Shown piece by piece: positions 15,677 through 25,199 of a DNA stretch of 64,000 nt; within the stretch, counting starts at the first letter, position 1; every line of letters starts with the position of its first letter. A model generated the notes under the pieces. It was not told the origin of the DNA. It ran no database searches and worked only from the letters and a program-made list of their open reading frames with translations. The stretch comes from Pseudomonadota bacterium (GTDB lineage Bacteria; Pseudomonadota; Gammaproteobacteria; Xanthomonadales; Xanthomonadaceae): NCBI GenBank assembly GCA_018241125.1, contig JAFEEL010000007.1, positions 1-64,000 on the forward strand. The letters run 5' to 3'. The translations under genes were made by a program, and so were the position numbers.

Positions 15677-18600
15677 CCGCCGACTGGTTGATTCAGCACC
15701 GGCGCTCATTGCTGCTGCTGGTCGCGATCCTCGCGCTCGGCGGACTGGTCGCGGCGTGGAAACTGCCGGTGGGTCTTTTCCCGCAGATGGACTTCCCGCG
15801 TGTGGTGGTCGCCATCGACGCCGGCGATCGCCCGCTCCAGCGCATGCAGGCCGAAGTGACGCGACCGCTCGAGCGCGTGCTGCGCGGGGTGCCGGAAGTT
15901 CAGCGCATCCGTTCCACCACCAGCCGCGGCACCGCCGAGATTGCGCTCACCTTCCCGCGGGGCGCGGACATGGCGCAAGCCCTGTTGCAGACGCAAGCGG
16001 CGATGAACGGCGCGCTGCCTTCGCTGCCGCCGGGCGTTGCGTTCTCGGCGCAACGTCGCGATCCGACGGTTTTCCCTGTGCTCGGCCTCACCCTCACGTC
16101 GAACACCCGCGACGGTGTGGCCCTGCGCGACTTCGCCTCGCTCGCGTTGGCGCCGGCGCTGAGTGGTGTATCCGGTGTGGCCGACATCGAAGTGCTGGGT
16201 GGACGCAGCGCCGAGTATCAGGTGCTGCTCGATCCCGACCGCCTGCGTGCACATGGGTTGGCGGCTGCCGACGTGGTGCAGGCGTTGAATACCGGCAATG
16301 CCGTGGCCGCAGTCGGTCGCATCGAAGACCACTACCGTCTGTATCTGACCATTGCCGATGCGCAACTGCACGGTCTGGACGACATCGGCCAAACCATCGT
16401 CAAGACCGTGAACGGGCAGCCGGTGACGATCGCCGAACTGGGCCGCGTGCAGGCCGGGCGGCAGCCGGAGTGGACGCGCGTGACCGCCAACGGCGGCGAT
16501 GCGGTGCTGGTCAACATCCGCCAGCAACGGGGTGCGAACACCGTGGCCTTGGCGCGCGACGTGCGCGCGCGCCTTGCGCAGTTGCGGGCGCAAATCCCGC
16601 CAGACATCCGCATCGGCACGTACTACGACCAGTCCGATCTGGTGCTGGCGTCGGCACTGAGCGTGCGCGATGCGATCCTCGTGGGTGCCGTCTTGGCGGC
16701 GTTGGTGTTGTTCGTGTTCTTGCGCAGCGTGCGGGTCACCTTGATCGTGGCGCTGACGTTGCCGCTGACCATCGCCATCACCGTGCTGTTGCTGGATGTG
16801 GCCGGGATGAGTTTCAACATCATGACCTTGGGCGGCATGGCCGCCGCGGTCGGCCTGATCGTGGACGACGCGGTGGTGATGATCGAGCACATCATGCGCC
16901 GCGCCGGCGCGAAACGTTCGGTAGACGATGCACTCGTGCTGTCGGCGGCCGCCGAAATGCGGCGCCCGCTCACCGGCTCGTCGCTGGCCACCGTCGTGGT
17001 ATTCGCGCCGCTGGCGTTTCTCGGCGGCGTCGCCGGCGGTTTCTTCAAGGCGCTGGCGTTGACCATGGCGGCGGGGCTGGCCGTGTCCTGGGCGTTGGCT
17101 GCGTTGGCGCTGCCGTTGGTGGCAAGCCGCCTGATCCGGGTGGCGGATGCGCGCAAGATGGAACAGGCCGACCGCTGGATCGCGCGCGCGCAAGGCGTGT
17201 ACTGCGACCGCATGCGCCGCGTTCTGGCGCGACCGCGCTGGGTGCTGGCGTTCGTCGCGATCTGCTGCGTGGTCGCGCTGGTGAGCTATGTGCGGCTCGG
17301 CACCGGCTTCATGCCGCACATGGATGAAGGCGGGTTCGTCATCGACTACGTGAGCCCACCGGGCACCTCGCTGACCGAAACCGATCGCCTGCTGCGCCAA
17401 GTCGAGGCGATCCTCAAGACCACGCCGGAGGTGGACGACTACTCGCGGCGCACCGGGTTGCAACTGGGTGGCGGACTGACCGAGGCCAACGAAGGTGATT
17501 TCTTCGTGCACCTCAAGTCCTGGCGTCGGCGCGGCATCGAGGACGTGATGGCCACCGTGCGCGCGAAGATCGCCGCGCAAGTGCCGGGCCTGCGCATCGA
17601 GACGGCGCAGTTGATGGAGGATCTGATCGGCGATCTGGTGGCCACGCCGCAGCCGATCGAGGTCAAGGTATTCGGCCCGGACGAGGCCGCCGACCGCGCC
17701 GCAGCCGCGCGCATCGCGGCGGCGATCGGCACCGTGCCGGGCGTGGTCGAAGTGTTCGACGGCGTCAAGATCGCTGGCGACGCCATCGAGGTGCGCGTGG
17801 ATCGCGTGCGCGCGGCGCTGGAAGGTCTGGATCCGGAGGCGGTGTCGCGCCAGATCGAAACCGCCTTGGGCGGCAGCATGGCCGGCTCGATCCGCGACGG
17901 CGAGAAACTGATCGGCATTCGCGTGTGGACGCCGCCGGACAGCCGTGAGCGCATCGAGCAGCTTGCGGCGCTGCCGCTGCGTGCCCCCGATGGCCATGTG
18001 CTGCCATTGGGCCGGGTGGCGGAAATCGCCATCGCGCAAGGGCAACCGGAAGCCAATCGCGAAGACCAGCGGCCGTTGGTGGCGGTGACCGCGCGGCTGG
18101 AAGGGCGTGATCTCGGTTCAGCGATGACCGATGTTCGTGCGCGCGTGGGCAGTCTCAAATTGCCGCCGGGCGTGGCAGTGGAATACGGCGGCTTGTACGG
18201 GCAACAGCGCGATTCGTTCCGCGCCATGGCCCTGGTGTTTGCCGGTGCCTTGCTGCTGATCGTCACGTTGTTGATGTTCCTGTACGAAAACGTTGCCGTG
18301 GTCGCCAGCATCCTGATCGCGACCTTTTGCTCACTGGCTGGTGTGTTCACCGGGCTGTGGCTGACCGGCACCCAACTGAACCTGTCCTCGATCATGGGCC
18401 TGACGATGATTCTTGGCATCGTCACCGAGATCGCGATCTTTTATTTTGCAGAGATCGATTTCTCGCGCCGACTGGATGCCGCGGCATTGATCCAGGCCGG
18501 CAGGATGCGCATGCGCCCGATCCTGATGACTTCGCTGATTGCGATTCTCGCCCTTTCGCCGCTGGCGCTGGGCATCGGCACCGGCGCGGCGATGCAGCAG

Positions 18601-18714
18601 CCGTTGGCGATCGCCATCGTGTCCGGGCTGCTTGCCGCCGTGCCGATCGTGCTGATCGTGCTCCCGGCGGTCTATCTGGCGCTGGCGCGCCCGTCGCACG
18701 AGGCCTTCGCATGA
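15673..18714 (+). CDS. RND efflux pump inner-membrane transporter
   Basis: This 1013-residue RND permease has twelve membrane helices in two repeats and two large periplasmic loops. TM4 carries GLIVDDAVVMIE with an Asp pair at about 398-399, the proton-relay pair of drug-type pumps. The TM10 segment reads GIVTEIAIFYFAE, with Glu (about 919) where drug pumps have Lys, a feature shared with metal-type pumps, so the substrate class is not clear. The second loop starts GFMPHMDEGGFVIDY. It exports drugs, metals or other toxic compounds using the proton gradient. Its stop overlaps the next gene (ATGA). Confidence 0.88.
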   Translation: MTADWLIQHRRSLLLLVAILALGGLVAAWKLPVGLFPQMDFPRVVVAIDAGDRPLQRMQAEVTRPLERVLRGVPEVQRIRSTTSRGTAEIALTFPRGADMAQALLQTQAAMNGALPSLPPGVAFSAQRRDPTVFPVLGLTLTSNTRDGVALRDFASLALAPALSGVSGVADIEVLGGRSAEYQVLLDPDRLRAHGLAAADVVQALNTGNAVAAVGRIEDHYRLYLTIADAQLHGLDDIGQTIVKTVNGQPVTIAELGRVQAGRQPEWTRVTANGGDAVLVNIRQQRGANTVALARDVRARLAQLRAQIPPDIRIGTYYDQSDLVLASALSVRDAILVGAVLAALVLFVFLRSVRVTLIVALTLPLTIAITVLLLDVAGMSFNIMTLGGMAAAVGLIVDDAVVMIEHIMRRAGAKRSVDDALVLSAAAEMRRPLTGSSLATVVVFAPLAFLGGVAGGFFKALALTMAAGLAVSWALAALALPLVASRLIRVADARKMEQADRWIARAQGVYCDRMRRVLARPRWVLAFVAICCVVALVSYVRLGTGFMPHMDEGGFVIDYVSPPGTSLTETDRLLRQVEAILKTTPEVDDYSRRTGLQLGGGLTEANEGDFFVHLKSWRRRGIEDVMATVRAKIAAQVPGLRIETAQLMEDLIGDLVATPQPIEVKVFGPDEAADRAAAARIAAAIGTVPGVVEVFDGVKIAGDAIEVRVDRVRAALEGLDPEAVSRQIETALGGSMAGSIRDGEKLIGIRVWTPPDSRERIEQLAALPLRAPDGHVLPLGRVAEIAIAQGQPEANREDQRPLVAVTARLEGRDLGSAMTDVRARVGSLKLPPGVAVEYGGLYGQQRDSFRAMALVFAGALLLIVTLLMFLYENVAVVASILIATFCSLAGVFTGLWLTGTQLNLSSIMGLTMILGIVTEIAIFYFAEIDFSRRLDAAALIQAGRMRMRPILMTSLIAILALSPLALGIGTGAAMQQPLAIAIVSGLLAAVPIVLIVLPAVYLALARPSHEAFA

Positions 18715-20096
18715 ACACACCGCTTCGCCGGATCGCTCCCCTCATCGCCGGCTTGGCGCTGGTGGCCTGCGCGACCCGCACCACCGTTCCGGATTTGCAC
18801 GCAGACGTGCCTGCGCAATGGAGCAACGTGGCGGCAGACGATGCGCGTCTGGGTTCGGCACCGGAGCTGGATTCGTGGTGGACGGCATTTCACGATGATC
18901 GCCTGAATGAGCTGATTCGGCGCGCGTTGGCTCAGAACCTGGGCGTGCAGCAGGCGGCGCTGCGCTTGCGCGCGGCCCGCGCCTTGCAGCATCGGTCGGG
19001 CACGCAGTTCCAGCCGCAGCTGACCTTTCATACCTTCTCCGAACCCGACCCGGCGGCGACCACCAGTTACTACGAGATCGGCTTCGACGCGCAATGGGAG
19101 TTCGGTTTTTTCGGTCGCGGGATCGGCAACGCGCGCGTGGCTTCGGCGGATCTGCAATCGGCCGCGGTGGGTGAGGCGGCGGCGCGGGCCACATTGGTCG
19201 CCGAGGTGGCGCGCGATTACGTCGATCTGCGCGCCGCGCAGACGCGCGCCGGATTGCTCGATCGCATCGTCAAACTGCGCCAACGGCGTCTGGATCTGGC
19301 GGGGGTGCGGCTGCGCCTCGGCTTGAGCGCACAGATCGATGTGGATCAACGTACTGCCGAGCTGGCGCAGGCGCGCGCCGATGCCGCCGAGCCCAAGGTC
19401 GCCATTGCGCAGGCCCAACAGGCGCTGGACGTGCTGCTGGCGCAGCCGCAGCCGGACGCCAGCCTGCTGGAATCGGCCACCCAACCCAGCGTGGGCGACG
19501 TGCGCTTCGCGCCGGTGCCGGCCGACTTGGTGAGGACGCGCCCCGAGATTCGTCAGGCCGAGCTCGACGTGCTGCGTGCGGCCGGCGAACTGGGCATCGC
19601 CCGTGCCGACTTGTGGCCCAAGCTCGGACTCGGTGGCACCCTGATTTCGGCCACCCGCCTGAATGGTGACCTCGACCATCCGAACAAGGCCATCCCCTCG
19701 CTCGGCCCGATGATCGACATTCCGCTGTTCGACTGGGGCGCGCGTCACGATGTCGTGAAGGCACGCGATGCGCAATTGCAGGCTGCCGTGCTCGGCTACC
19801 GCCACGCCGTACTGGAAGGCGTGGCCGAGGCCGAAAGCGCGCTGGCGCAGTGGCAGGGCGAGCGCCTGCGCACGGCCGCGGCCGCGGCCGTGTCGGAGTT
19901 GGCGCAGCGTGCACGTACGCGTGCGTTGCGGTTGCAGGCGATCGGTCAGGCCGACGACAACGACCGTGCGCAAGCCGACATTGCACTGGCGCAGTCGCAG
20001 TTGCAGGTTTCGATGGCGCAGCGCGATGCGGCCATCGCCTTCATCGCCGTGTACAAGTCGCTGGGTGGCGCGCTGCCGCCCAAGGTGACGCCATGA
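18711..20096 (+). CDS. NodT-family outer-membrane efflux lipoprotein (second copy)
   Basis: The product has 461 residues. Lipobox ALVAC predicts lipidation at C20. Sequence features are those of NodT/OprM-type factors: DSWWTAFHDDRLNELIRRAL near residue 45, then QNLGVQQAALRLRAARALQ and the mirrored second-half repeats. It differs clearly from the first outer-membrane lipoprotein of this operon, so it is not a tandem duplicate. It lies between the RND pump and the ABC exporter genes with ATGA overlaps on both sides. It could serve the ABC exporter, as TolC serves DevBCA in cyanobacteria; that pairing is inferred. Confidence 0.85.
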   Translation: MNTPLRRIAPLIAGLALVACATRTTVPDLHADVPAQWSNVAADDARLGSAPELDSWWTAFHDDRLNELIRRALAQNLGVQQAALRLRAARALQHRSGTQFQPQLTFHTFSEPDPAATTSYYEIGFDAQWEFGFFGRGIGNARVASADLQSAAVGEAAARATLVAEVARDYVDLRAAQTRAGLLDRIVKLRQRRLDLAGVRLRLGLSAQIDVDQRTAELAQARADAAEPKVAIAQAQQALDVLLAQPQPDASLLESATQPSVGDVRFAPVPADLVRTRPEIRQAELDVLRAAGELGIARADLWPKLGLGGTLISATRLNGDLDHPNKAIPSLGPMIDIPLFDWGARHDVVKARDAQLQAAVLGYRHAVLEGVAEAESALAQWQGERLRTAAAAAVSELAQRARTRALRLQAIGQADDNDRAQADIALAQSQLQVSMAQRDAAIAFIAVYKSLGGALPPKVTP

Positions 20097-21229
20097 GTCT
20101 GGTCGCGCTGGCGCGAAAGACGTTGTTCTACGAGTGGCGCAAGTTCCTGCCGGCGGCGCTGGCGGTCGCCTTTTCCGGCCTGCTGTTGTTGATGCAGGCG
20201 GCGCTGATGTTCGGCATCTTCAATAGCGCCGGCGTGTATGTACGCAAATCCACGGCGGACTTGTGGGCTGGGTACCCGGGCACGCAGACGATCGAGTTGG
20301 GGCGATCCATCCCGCGCGACACTGAGATGGCCCTGCGCATGGATCCGGATGTGCTGCAGGTCGAGCCATTCCACTGGATCGACGGCGATTGGCGCGGCCC
20401 GGCCAGTCGCGGCAGCGTGTCGGTGTTCATCTCCGGCATCGACCCGGGCGCGGACGGGTTGATGTTCGCCCGCGCCCTCCCGCCGCAGAACCGAGCGCTG
20501 CTGTACGAGCCGGGTACGGTCATCGTCGACGTGGCCGACCTCGACAAACTGGGTCTGGCGGTCGGTGGCAGCGCCACCCTGAACGGCCATCGCGTGAAGA
20601 TCGTCGCCGCCGGGCACGGGCTGCGTGCGCTCGGCGGTGTCAACATCGTCACATCCACCGCCACCGCGCGGCGCTTGAGCACCGACAGCGATCCCAATCG
20701 CCCCGCCTATTGGGTCGCCAGCGTGCGCGCGGGGGCCGATCCGGCGCGCGTGCGCGACCGCATTCTGGCCGCTTGGCCGCAGCGGCATTTCAGCGTGTGG
20801 ACCCGGGATGAGTTTGCGCACGCCACTGCGACGTACTGGATGTTCGAGACCGGGGCGGGCCTGGGCTTCGTGTTCTTTACCTGCGTGGTGTTCCTGGTCG
20901 GTACCGTCATCACCAGTCAGACGCTGATGGCCGCGGTGGCCAGCCACGTGCGCGAGTACGCGATGCTCAACGCGCTCGGTGCCGGTCACGCGGCCTTGCG
21001 CCGGGTGGTGCTGGAGCAGGCGCTGGTGGTGGGCTGCTTCGGCATCGTACTGGGTGCCGTGGTCAGCGCCGTGCTGATCTTGATCGCGCGCGGGCAAGCG
21101 GTTCCGGTCGCGTTCGATCCAACCGCTGCGCTCGCCTGCGGCGTGCTGGTGCTTGCCATCGCCTTGGTCTCAGGTGCAATGGCGGTGCGCGCCATCGCGC
21201 ATCTGGAACCGGCCAACCTGCTGCGCTGA
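20093..21229 (+). CDS. ABC exporter permease, DevC/FtsX type
   Basis: This 378-residue permease has four membrane helices: one at the N-terminus (residues 15-45) and three in the C-terminal FtsX-like domain (about 260-365). A periplasmic domain lies between them. The N-terminal RKTLFYEWRKFLPAALAVAF and the following ADLWAGYPGTQ resemble DevC of heterocyst DevBCA exporters rather than MacB, whose ATPase is fused. The ATPase is encoded by the next gene, one base away. Start ATG 20093 overlaps the upstream stop. Confidence 0.8.
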   Translation: MSLVALARKTLFYEWRKFLPAALAVAFSGLLLLMQAALMFGIFNSAGVYVRKSTADLWAGYPGTQTIELGRSIPRDTEMALRMDPDVLQVEPFHWIDGDWRGPASRGSVSVFISGIDPGADGLMFARALPPQNRALLYEPGTVIVDVADLDKLGLAVGGSATLNGHRVKIVAAGHGLRALGGVNIVTSTATARRLSTDSDPNRPAYWVASVRAGADPARVRDRILAAWPQRHFSVWTRDEFAHATATYWMFETGAGLGFVFFTCVVFLVGTVITSQTLMAAVASHVREYAMLNALGAGHAALRRVVLEQALVVGCFGIVLGAVVSAVLILIARGQAVPVAFDPTAALACGVLVLAIALVSGAMAVRAIAHLEPANLLR

Positions 21230-21230
21230 C

Positions 21231-21983
21231 ATGAATCGACAGCCCACCCTCGCCGCCGAAGGTATCGCCAAGGCCTACACCACCGGCAAGCTCGCCACCG
21301 CCGTACTCGACGGCCTGTCGGTGACGCTGGGAGCCGGTGAACTGGCGCTCGTGCTCGGTCCATCCGGGTCGGGCAAGAGCACCCTGCTGGCGATCCTGTC
21401 CGGCCTGCTGCGCCCGGATCGCGGCCGGGTGGTTGCCCTCGGTGAGGACTTGTGGCGGCTGTCGCGCGCCGAACTGGAGCGTTTTCGCTTGCATCACACC
21501 GGTTTCGTGTTCCAGGGCTTCAACCTGTTCCCGGCCTTGACCGCCGTCGAACAGGTCATGTTGCCGCTGGGTTACCTCGGCCTGAATCGGCGCAACGCGC
21601 TGGTACGCGCCATGGCGGCGTTGGAAGAAGTCGGGTTGGAATCGCGCGCGCAATTGCGGCCGCTGGAAATGTCCGGTGGCGAAAAGCAGCGCGTGGCGAT
21701 CGCGCGCGCCTTGGCGAAGCAGCCGCAACTGGTGTTCGCCGACGAACCCACCAGTGCGCTGGACAGCACCAACGGCAAGATCGTGATCGATTCCCTGCAT
21801 CGGATCGCACGCCGTTTCGGCGCGACCGTCGTGTGCGTCAGCCACGACCAGCGACTGGCAGCCGGTGCCGACCGCGTCATCACCATTCAGGACGGCCTGC
21901 TGCTGTCCGACCGCGTGCAATCGGATCCCCCGCACGCGGGCGTCAACCGGGCGTCAGCCCTCCCACCGGATCGATCGCCATGA
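21231..21983 (+). CDS. ABC exporter ATPase, DevA/LolD/MacB type
   Basis: This 250-residue ATP-binding subunit has all standard motifs: Walker A GPSGSGKSTLL (about residue 43), the Q-loop region FQGFNLFPALTAVEQVMLP, signature SGGEKQRVAIARAL, Walker B LVFADEPTSALD and the H-loop VVCVSHDQRLA. It powers the DevC-like permease encoded just upstream. The C-terminal 20 residues are polar and less typical. Its TGA overlaps the ATG of the membrane-fusion gene. Confidence 0.9.
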   Translation: MNRQPTLAAEGIAKAYTTGKLATAVLDGLSVTLGAGELALVLGPSGSGKSTLLAILSGLLRPDRGRVVALGEDLWRLSRAELERFRLHHTGFVFQGFNLFPALTAVEQVMLPLGYLGLNRRNALVRAMAALEEVGLESRAQLRPLEMSGGEKQRVAIARALAKQPQLVFADEPTSALDSTNGKIVIDSLHRIARRFGATVVCVSHDQRLAAGADRVITIQDGLLLSDRVQSDPPHAGVNRASALPPDRSP

Positions 21984-22879
21984 ATCTTCGCCTGTTTTTG
22001 CGTTTGTCGTTCGCGCTTGCCGCCTGCGTCGCGCTGGCCGCTTGCTCGCGTCCTGCCGCCGCACCTGCCACGTCCGTGCCAACGCATCCGGCTTTCGCCG
22101 CCATCGCCCGGGGGCAGGTCGATGTCGAAGGCGGAATGGTGCGGATCGCCGCCCCGCGCGATGGCAGGATTTCGGTCGTGCGCGGCGCGCCGGGTGGCAC
22201 CGTGCGGGCAGGGGAGCTGCTGGCGCAGATCGATCCGCAGCAGGCGCAGCTCGCAGTCGACGGTGCCAAGGCGCAGCTGGATCAAGCCAGTGCGCACGCC
22301 GCTACGGCGCATGCGCAAGTGACCGGGCTGGCAGCACGTACCAAACGCGCCGCGCAGGCGGCGCATGCCGGCGCCGCTACGCGGCAGGCGGTCGACGAGG
22401 CGGAGCAGGCGCTTGCAGAAGCCCGTGCGCAGGCCGGTGAGGCCGATGCGGCGGTGGAGGTTGCCCGCACGCACCTGAAGCTGGCGCAGCACGAGCTGGC
22501 CGTGCTGGCGATCCGTGCGCCACTGGCCGCGCGGGTGGTCACGCGCGACGTTCATTTGGGTGATGTGGTGTCCCCGCAGGGCGGTACCGTCTTGTTCACC
22601 TTGTTGCCCGACGCGCCGCTCATCGTCCGCGCTGAAGTCAACGAGGCGTTTGTCGACAAGGTACGCGTGGGCATGCGTGCCGATGTGGTGACTCAGGATG
22701 GTGCGAGCAAAACGTATGCAGCGACGGTGGCGCGCGTTGGCGATGTTTTTGGGCCGGCGAAGCTTGCGGACGATCCGCAGGAAGGCTCGGACAGCCGCGA
22801 CGTGGTTTGCATCCTGAAGGTCGACTCCAGTGAGTTGCGGGTTGGACAGCGGGTGCAGGTGCGTTTTTCGGGCCGATAG
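21980..22879 (+). CDS. HlyD/DevB-type membrane fusion lipoprotein
   Basis: The product has 299 residues. A lipobox LAAC (C22) after an LFLRLSFALAACVALAAC leader indicates a lipid-anchored periplasmic adaptor. It has lipoyl halves (APRDGRISVVRGAPGGTVRA and APLAARVVTRDVHLGDVVSP) around a long Ala-rich coiled coil (about residues 90-180). It should join the DevC/DevA exporter to an outer-membrane channel. It ends the seven-gene overlapping cluster; the next gene is convergent. Confidence 0.82.
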   Translation: MNLRLFLRLSFALAACVALAACSRPAAAPATSVPTHPAFAAIARGQVDVEGGMVRIAAPRDGRISVVRGAPGGTVRAGELLAQIDPQQAQLAVDGAKAQLDQASAHAATAHAQVTGLAARTKRAAQAAHAGAATRQAVDEAEQALAEARAQAGEADAAVEVARTHLKLAQHELAVLAIRAPLAARVVTRDVHLGDVVSPQGGTVLFTLLPDAPLIVRAEVNEAFVDKVRVGMRADVVTQDGASKTYAATVARVGDVFGPAKLADDPQEGSDSRDVVCILKVDSSELRVGQRVQVRFSGR

Positions 22880-23004
22880 CTGCCCACTGAACGACTCATG
22901 CGCGAATGGCGCGTCGTGCGACGCGGAGGTCGGCGGCTCGAATCACGCCCACTGCAATTCAGGCGTAGACCGTCGCGATTGAAAACGACCGTGTGGACGT
23001 CGCG

Positions 23005-24393
23005 CTATGAACTCCAACGCAGGCTGGCGCGCAATGAACCGTCGCGCAGCTCGAACGCCAGCGTCATGCGCAGCGCTAGCGCCGCCGCGCTCGCCAGTGC
23101 CAGGCCCAGACCTGCGTGTCCCGTCCCTTGCGCGTGTTTGCGCCAGAATCGCTGGCCGAGATTGGCCAAATCGCTGGCTTGCAATTCGGGCGCTTGATTG
23201 GCCACACAAACGCTGCATGCCGCGCAGTCCACCGCGATCGTGGTGCCGGTTGGCGCGTAGGCCACCGCGTTGCCGATGAGGTTGTCCAGCACGATTTCCA
23301 GCAACACCGGATCGGCGGTGAGAATGGATTCGGCATCGGGCTCGGCTTGCATCTGGAAATGCACGCTCCGCGTGCGGGCGACTTCACCGTGGCGTGCAAG
23401 TACCCGCGTCAGCGTCGGATCCAGGGCCACGGGCTCGAGCCGCGTCTGCTCCAGCCCGGACTGGATGCGGGTCAACTGCAACAGCGCGCTCACCGTGGCT
23501 TCCAGCTCGGCACCGATGCTGCCAACCTCGCCCAATACGGTGGTCATGTCGCGGCCGCTGGCGCACCGTATTTCCACCTCCACCAGCACCCGCAGTTCCG
23601 CCAGCCGGGTGCGGAACTCATGGGCTAACCCGGATGCAAACTGGCGCTCCCGTTGCAAACCGGCATCCATCCGCTCGAGCACCTCGTTGAAGCGTGCCAC
23701 CAGCGGCGCAAGCTCACGGCTGTGGCCGGCCGGAAGCCGCCCGCCGGGCGTGTCCGGCCCGATCTTGGCCATCGCGCCGCTCAGCACCGTCAACGGCTGC
23801 AAGCCGCGCCGTACCAGCCAAGGGGTTGCCAGCAGTACCAATACGCAAGCGCCCAGCAGACTGCCGAGCAGGATGACATCGATACTTTGCAACATGCTGT
23901 CGAGCGACGCGCGCTCCAGCGCGTAGCGCAACTCACAGTGTTGCACTGCCGGCTCCGCCCCATTGTGACCCTCAGCCACCGGATCGAATCGCAAGGTAGC
24001 CATGCGGAGCAGGCGGCCATTTACGCGCACGTCGGCGATACGCGGCCGAGCGTTCGTCGACGCACGCAACGGCAACTCGCCAGAGCGCGCAAGCAGGCGG
24101 CCACCGCAGCGCAGGTCATACACCACCCGATCGGCTGCGCCATGCACCGCCCAGGCTGTCTTGTCGGTGTTGTCGATGTCGACCTTGCCGTCTTCGACTT
24201 GCACCAATGCCGCGAGCGCTTGTGCGCGTGCCAGCAGAGCCGCATCGAAGCGTTGCGACATGTCGGCGTCCACGCGCCAGTCCACGACCCACGCCGCCCC
24301 GCCGACCGCGACAATCACCGCCAACGCCAGCCAAACCGTCAGGCGCTTGCGCAAGGAGAACGTGGCAGGCACGGTATCGAATGACCGATTCAC
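23005..24393 (-). CDS. Sensor histidine kinase
   Basis: The product has 462 residues. TM1 lies at about residues 18-40, then a periplasmic domain (about 45-160), TM2 at about 165-187 and HAMP. The H-box reads LAHEFRTRLAELR with the phospho-accepting His near residue 258; Pro of the usual HELRTPL is Arg here. The N-box is DNLIGNAVAYAP. The G1 box reads VANQAPEL instead of DxGxG, and the G2 box GLGLALA is normal. Similar degenerate G1 boxes occur in some QseC/PhoQ-like kinases, so activity is plausible. ATG 24393 overlaps the regulator stop (ATGA), giving coupled translation. The signal is unknown. Confidence 0.85.
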   Translation of the reverse strand: MNRSFDTVPATFSLRKRLTVWLALAVIVAVGGAAWVVDWRVDADMSQRFDAALLARAQALAALVQVEDGKVDIDNTDKTAWAVHGAADRVVYDLRCGGRLLARSGELPLRASTNARPRIADVRVNGRLLRMATLRFDPVAEGHNGAEPAVQHCELRYALERASLDSMLQSIDVILLGSLLGACVLVLLATPWLVRRGLQPLTVLSGAMAKIGPDTPGGRLPAGHSRELAPLVARFNEVLERMDAGLQRERQFASGLAHEFRTRLAELRVLVEVEIRCASGRDMTTVLGEVGSIGAELEATVSALLQLTRIQSGLEQTRLEPVALDPTLTRVLARHGEVARTRSVHFQMQAEPDAESILTADPVLLEIVLDNLIGNAVAYAPTGTTIAVDCAACSVCVANQAPELQASDLANLGQRFWRKHAQGTGHAGLGLALASAAALALRMTLAFELRDGSLRASLRWSS

Positions 24394-25055
24394 GGGATCA
24401 GATAGCCGGCGCCGCGCCGGTTCTCGATCAGGTTGGCGCAGCCAGCTTCGGCGAGTTTGCGCCGCAAGCCGAACACCAGCACCTCGACGCCGCGATCGGA
24501 GGCCTCGCTGTCGCTACCGGCGATGCGTTCGAGAATTTCCGTGCGTGGAAACACCCGGCCACGATGACGCATCAGCACTTCCAGCAGCGCGAACTCGCGC
24601 GGTGCAAGCCTCAGCGCGGTACCGTTCCACCACGCGCTGCGCGAGCGTGGATCCAGACGCACACCGGCATGTTCCAGTGCATCGCAGCGTGCCTCGACCG
24701 GGCGCCGCGCGAGCGCGTGCAGGCGCGCCAGCAACTCGTCGAATGCGAAGGGCTTGACGAGGTAATCGTCGGCACCGGCGTTCAGTGCCGCAACGCGATC
24801 GCTCACTTGATCGCGTGCGGACAACACCAGTACGCGCGGTCGCGCGCCGCCGGCGGGGAGCGTGCGCAATACGCCGAAGCCATCCAGTCGCGGTAGGCCT
24901 AGATCGAGCACCACGCAATCGTAGCCGAAGGCGGCCAGAAACCCGTTTGCCTCCACCCCGTCGCCGGCGACATCCACGGTGAACCCGACCGCGCGCAGAC
25001 CAAGCGCGAGCGTTCGTTGCAAGCGCTCGGAGTCTTCGACCAACAACAGGTTCAT
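24390..25055 (-). CDS. OmpR-family response regulator
   Basis: The product has 221 residues. A receiver domain (D51 as phosphoacceptor in LDLGLP, acidic pair ED at 7-8, Lys in LVKPFAFDE) is followed by a winged-helix DNA-binding domain ending NLIENRRGAGYLIP. It is the first gene of a two-gene operon with the kinase. It is divergent from a small exported PepSY protein (25200) across 144 bases, a layout often seen for regulators that control that PepSY gene. Proximity to the efflux operon, which converges on the kinase, suggests control of it but does not show it. Confidence 0.9.
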   Translation of the reverse strand: MNLLLVEDSERLQRTLALGLRAVGFTVDVAGDGVEANGFLAAFGYDCVVLDLGLPRLDGFGVLRTLPAGGARPRVLVLSARDQVSDRVAALNAGADDYLVKPFAFDELLARLHALARRPVEARCDALEHAGVRLDPRSRSAWWNGTALRLAPREFALLEVLMRHRGRVFPRTEILERIAGSDSEASDRGVEVLVFGLRRKLAEAGCANLIENRRGAGYLIP

Positions 25056-25199
25056 CGTTTCGTTCCGTTGGATGTTTGCGCCAGCAAACTAGCACCGCAA
25101 GCGCGCCGCCGCGACAAAGCGTTCCCTAAGCGATTGCCAATCGGCGACAAAGGATCGTGGGTGACACTGATGCCTCCAACAACCCCAAGGAGCCGATCC

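Noticed and set aside
15706..18045. Very long minus-strand open frame opposite the RND pump gene
   Set aside because: Composition is Arg/His/Gln-rich with no domain; it mirrors the codon pattern of the real gene. The same holds for long antisense frames opposite the P-ATPase, icmF and sucA.
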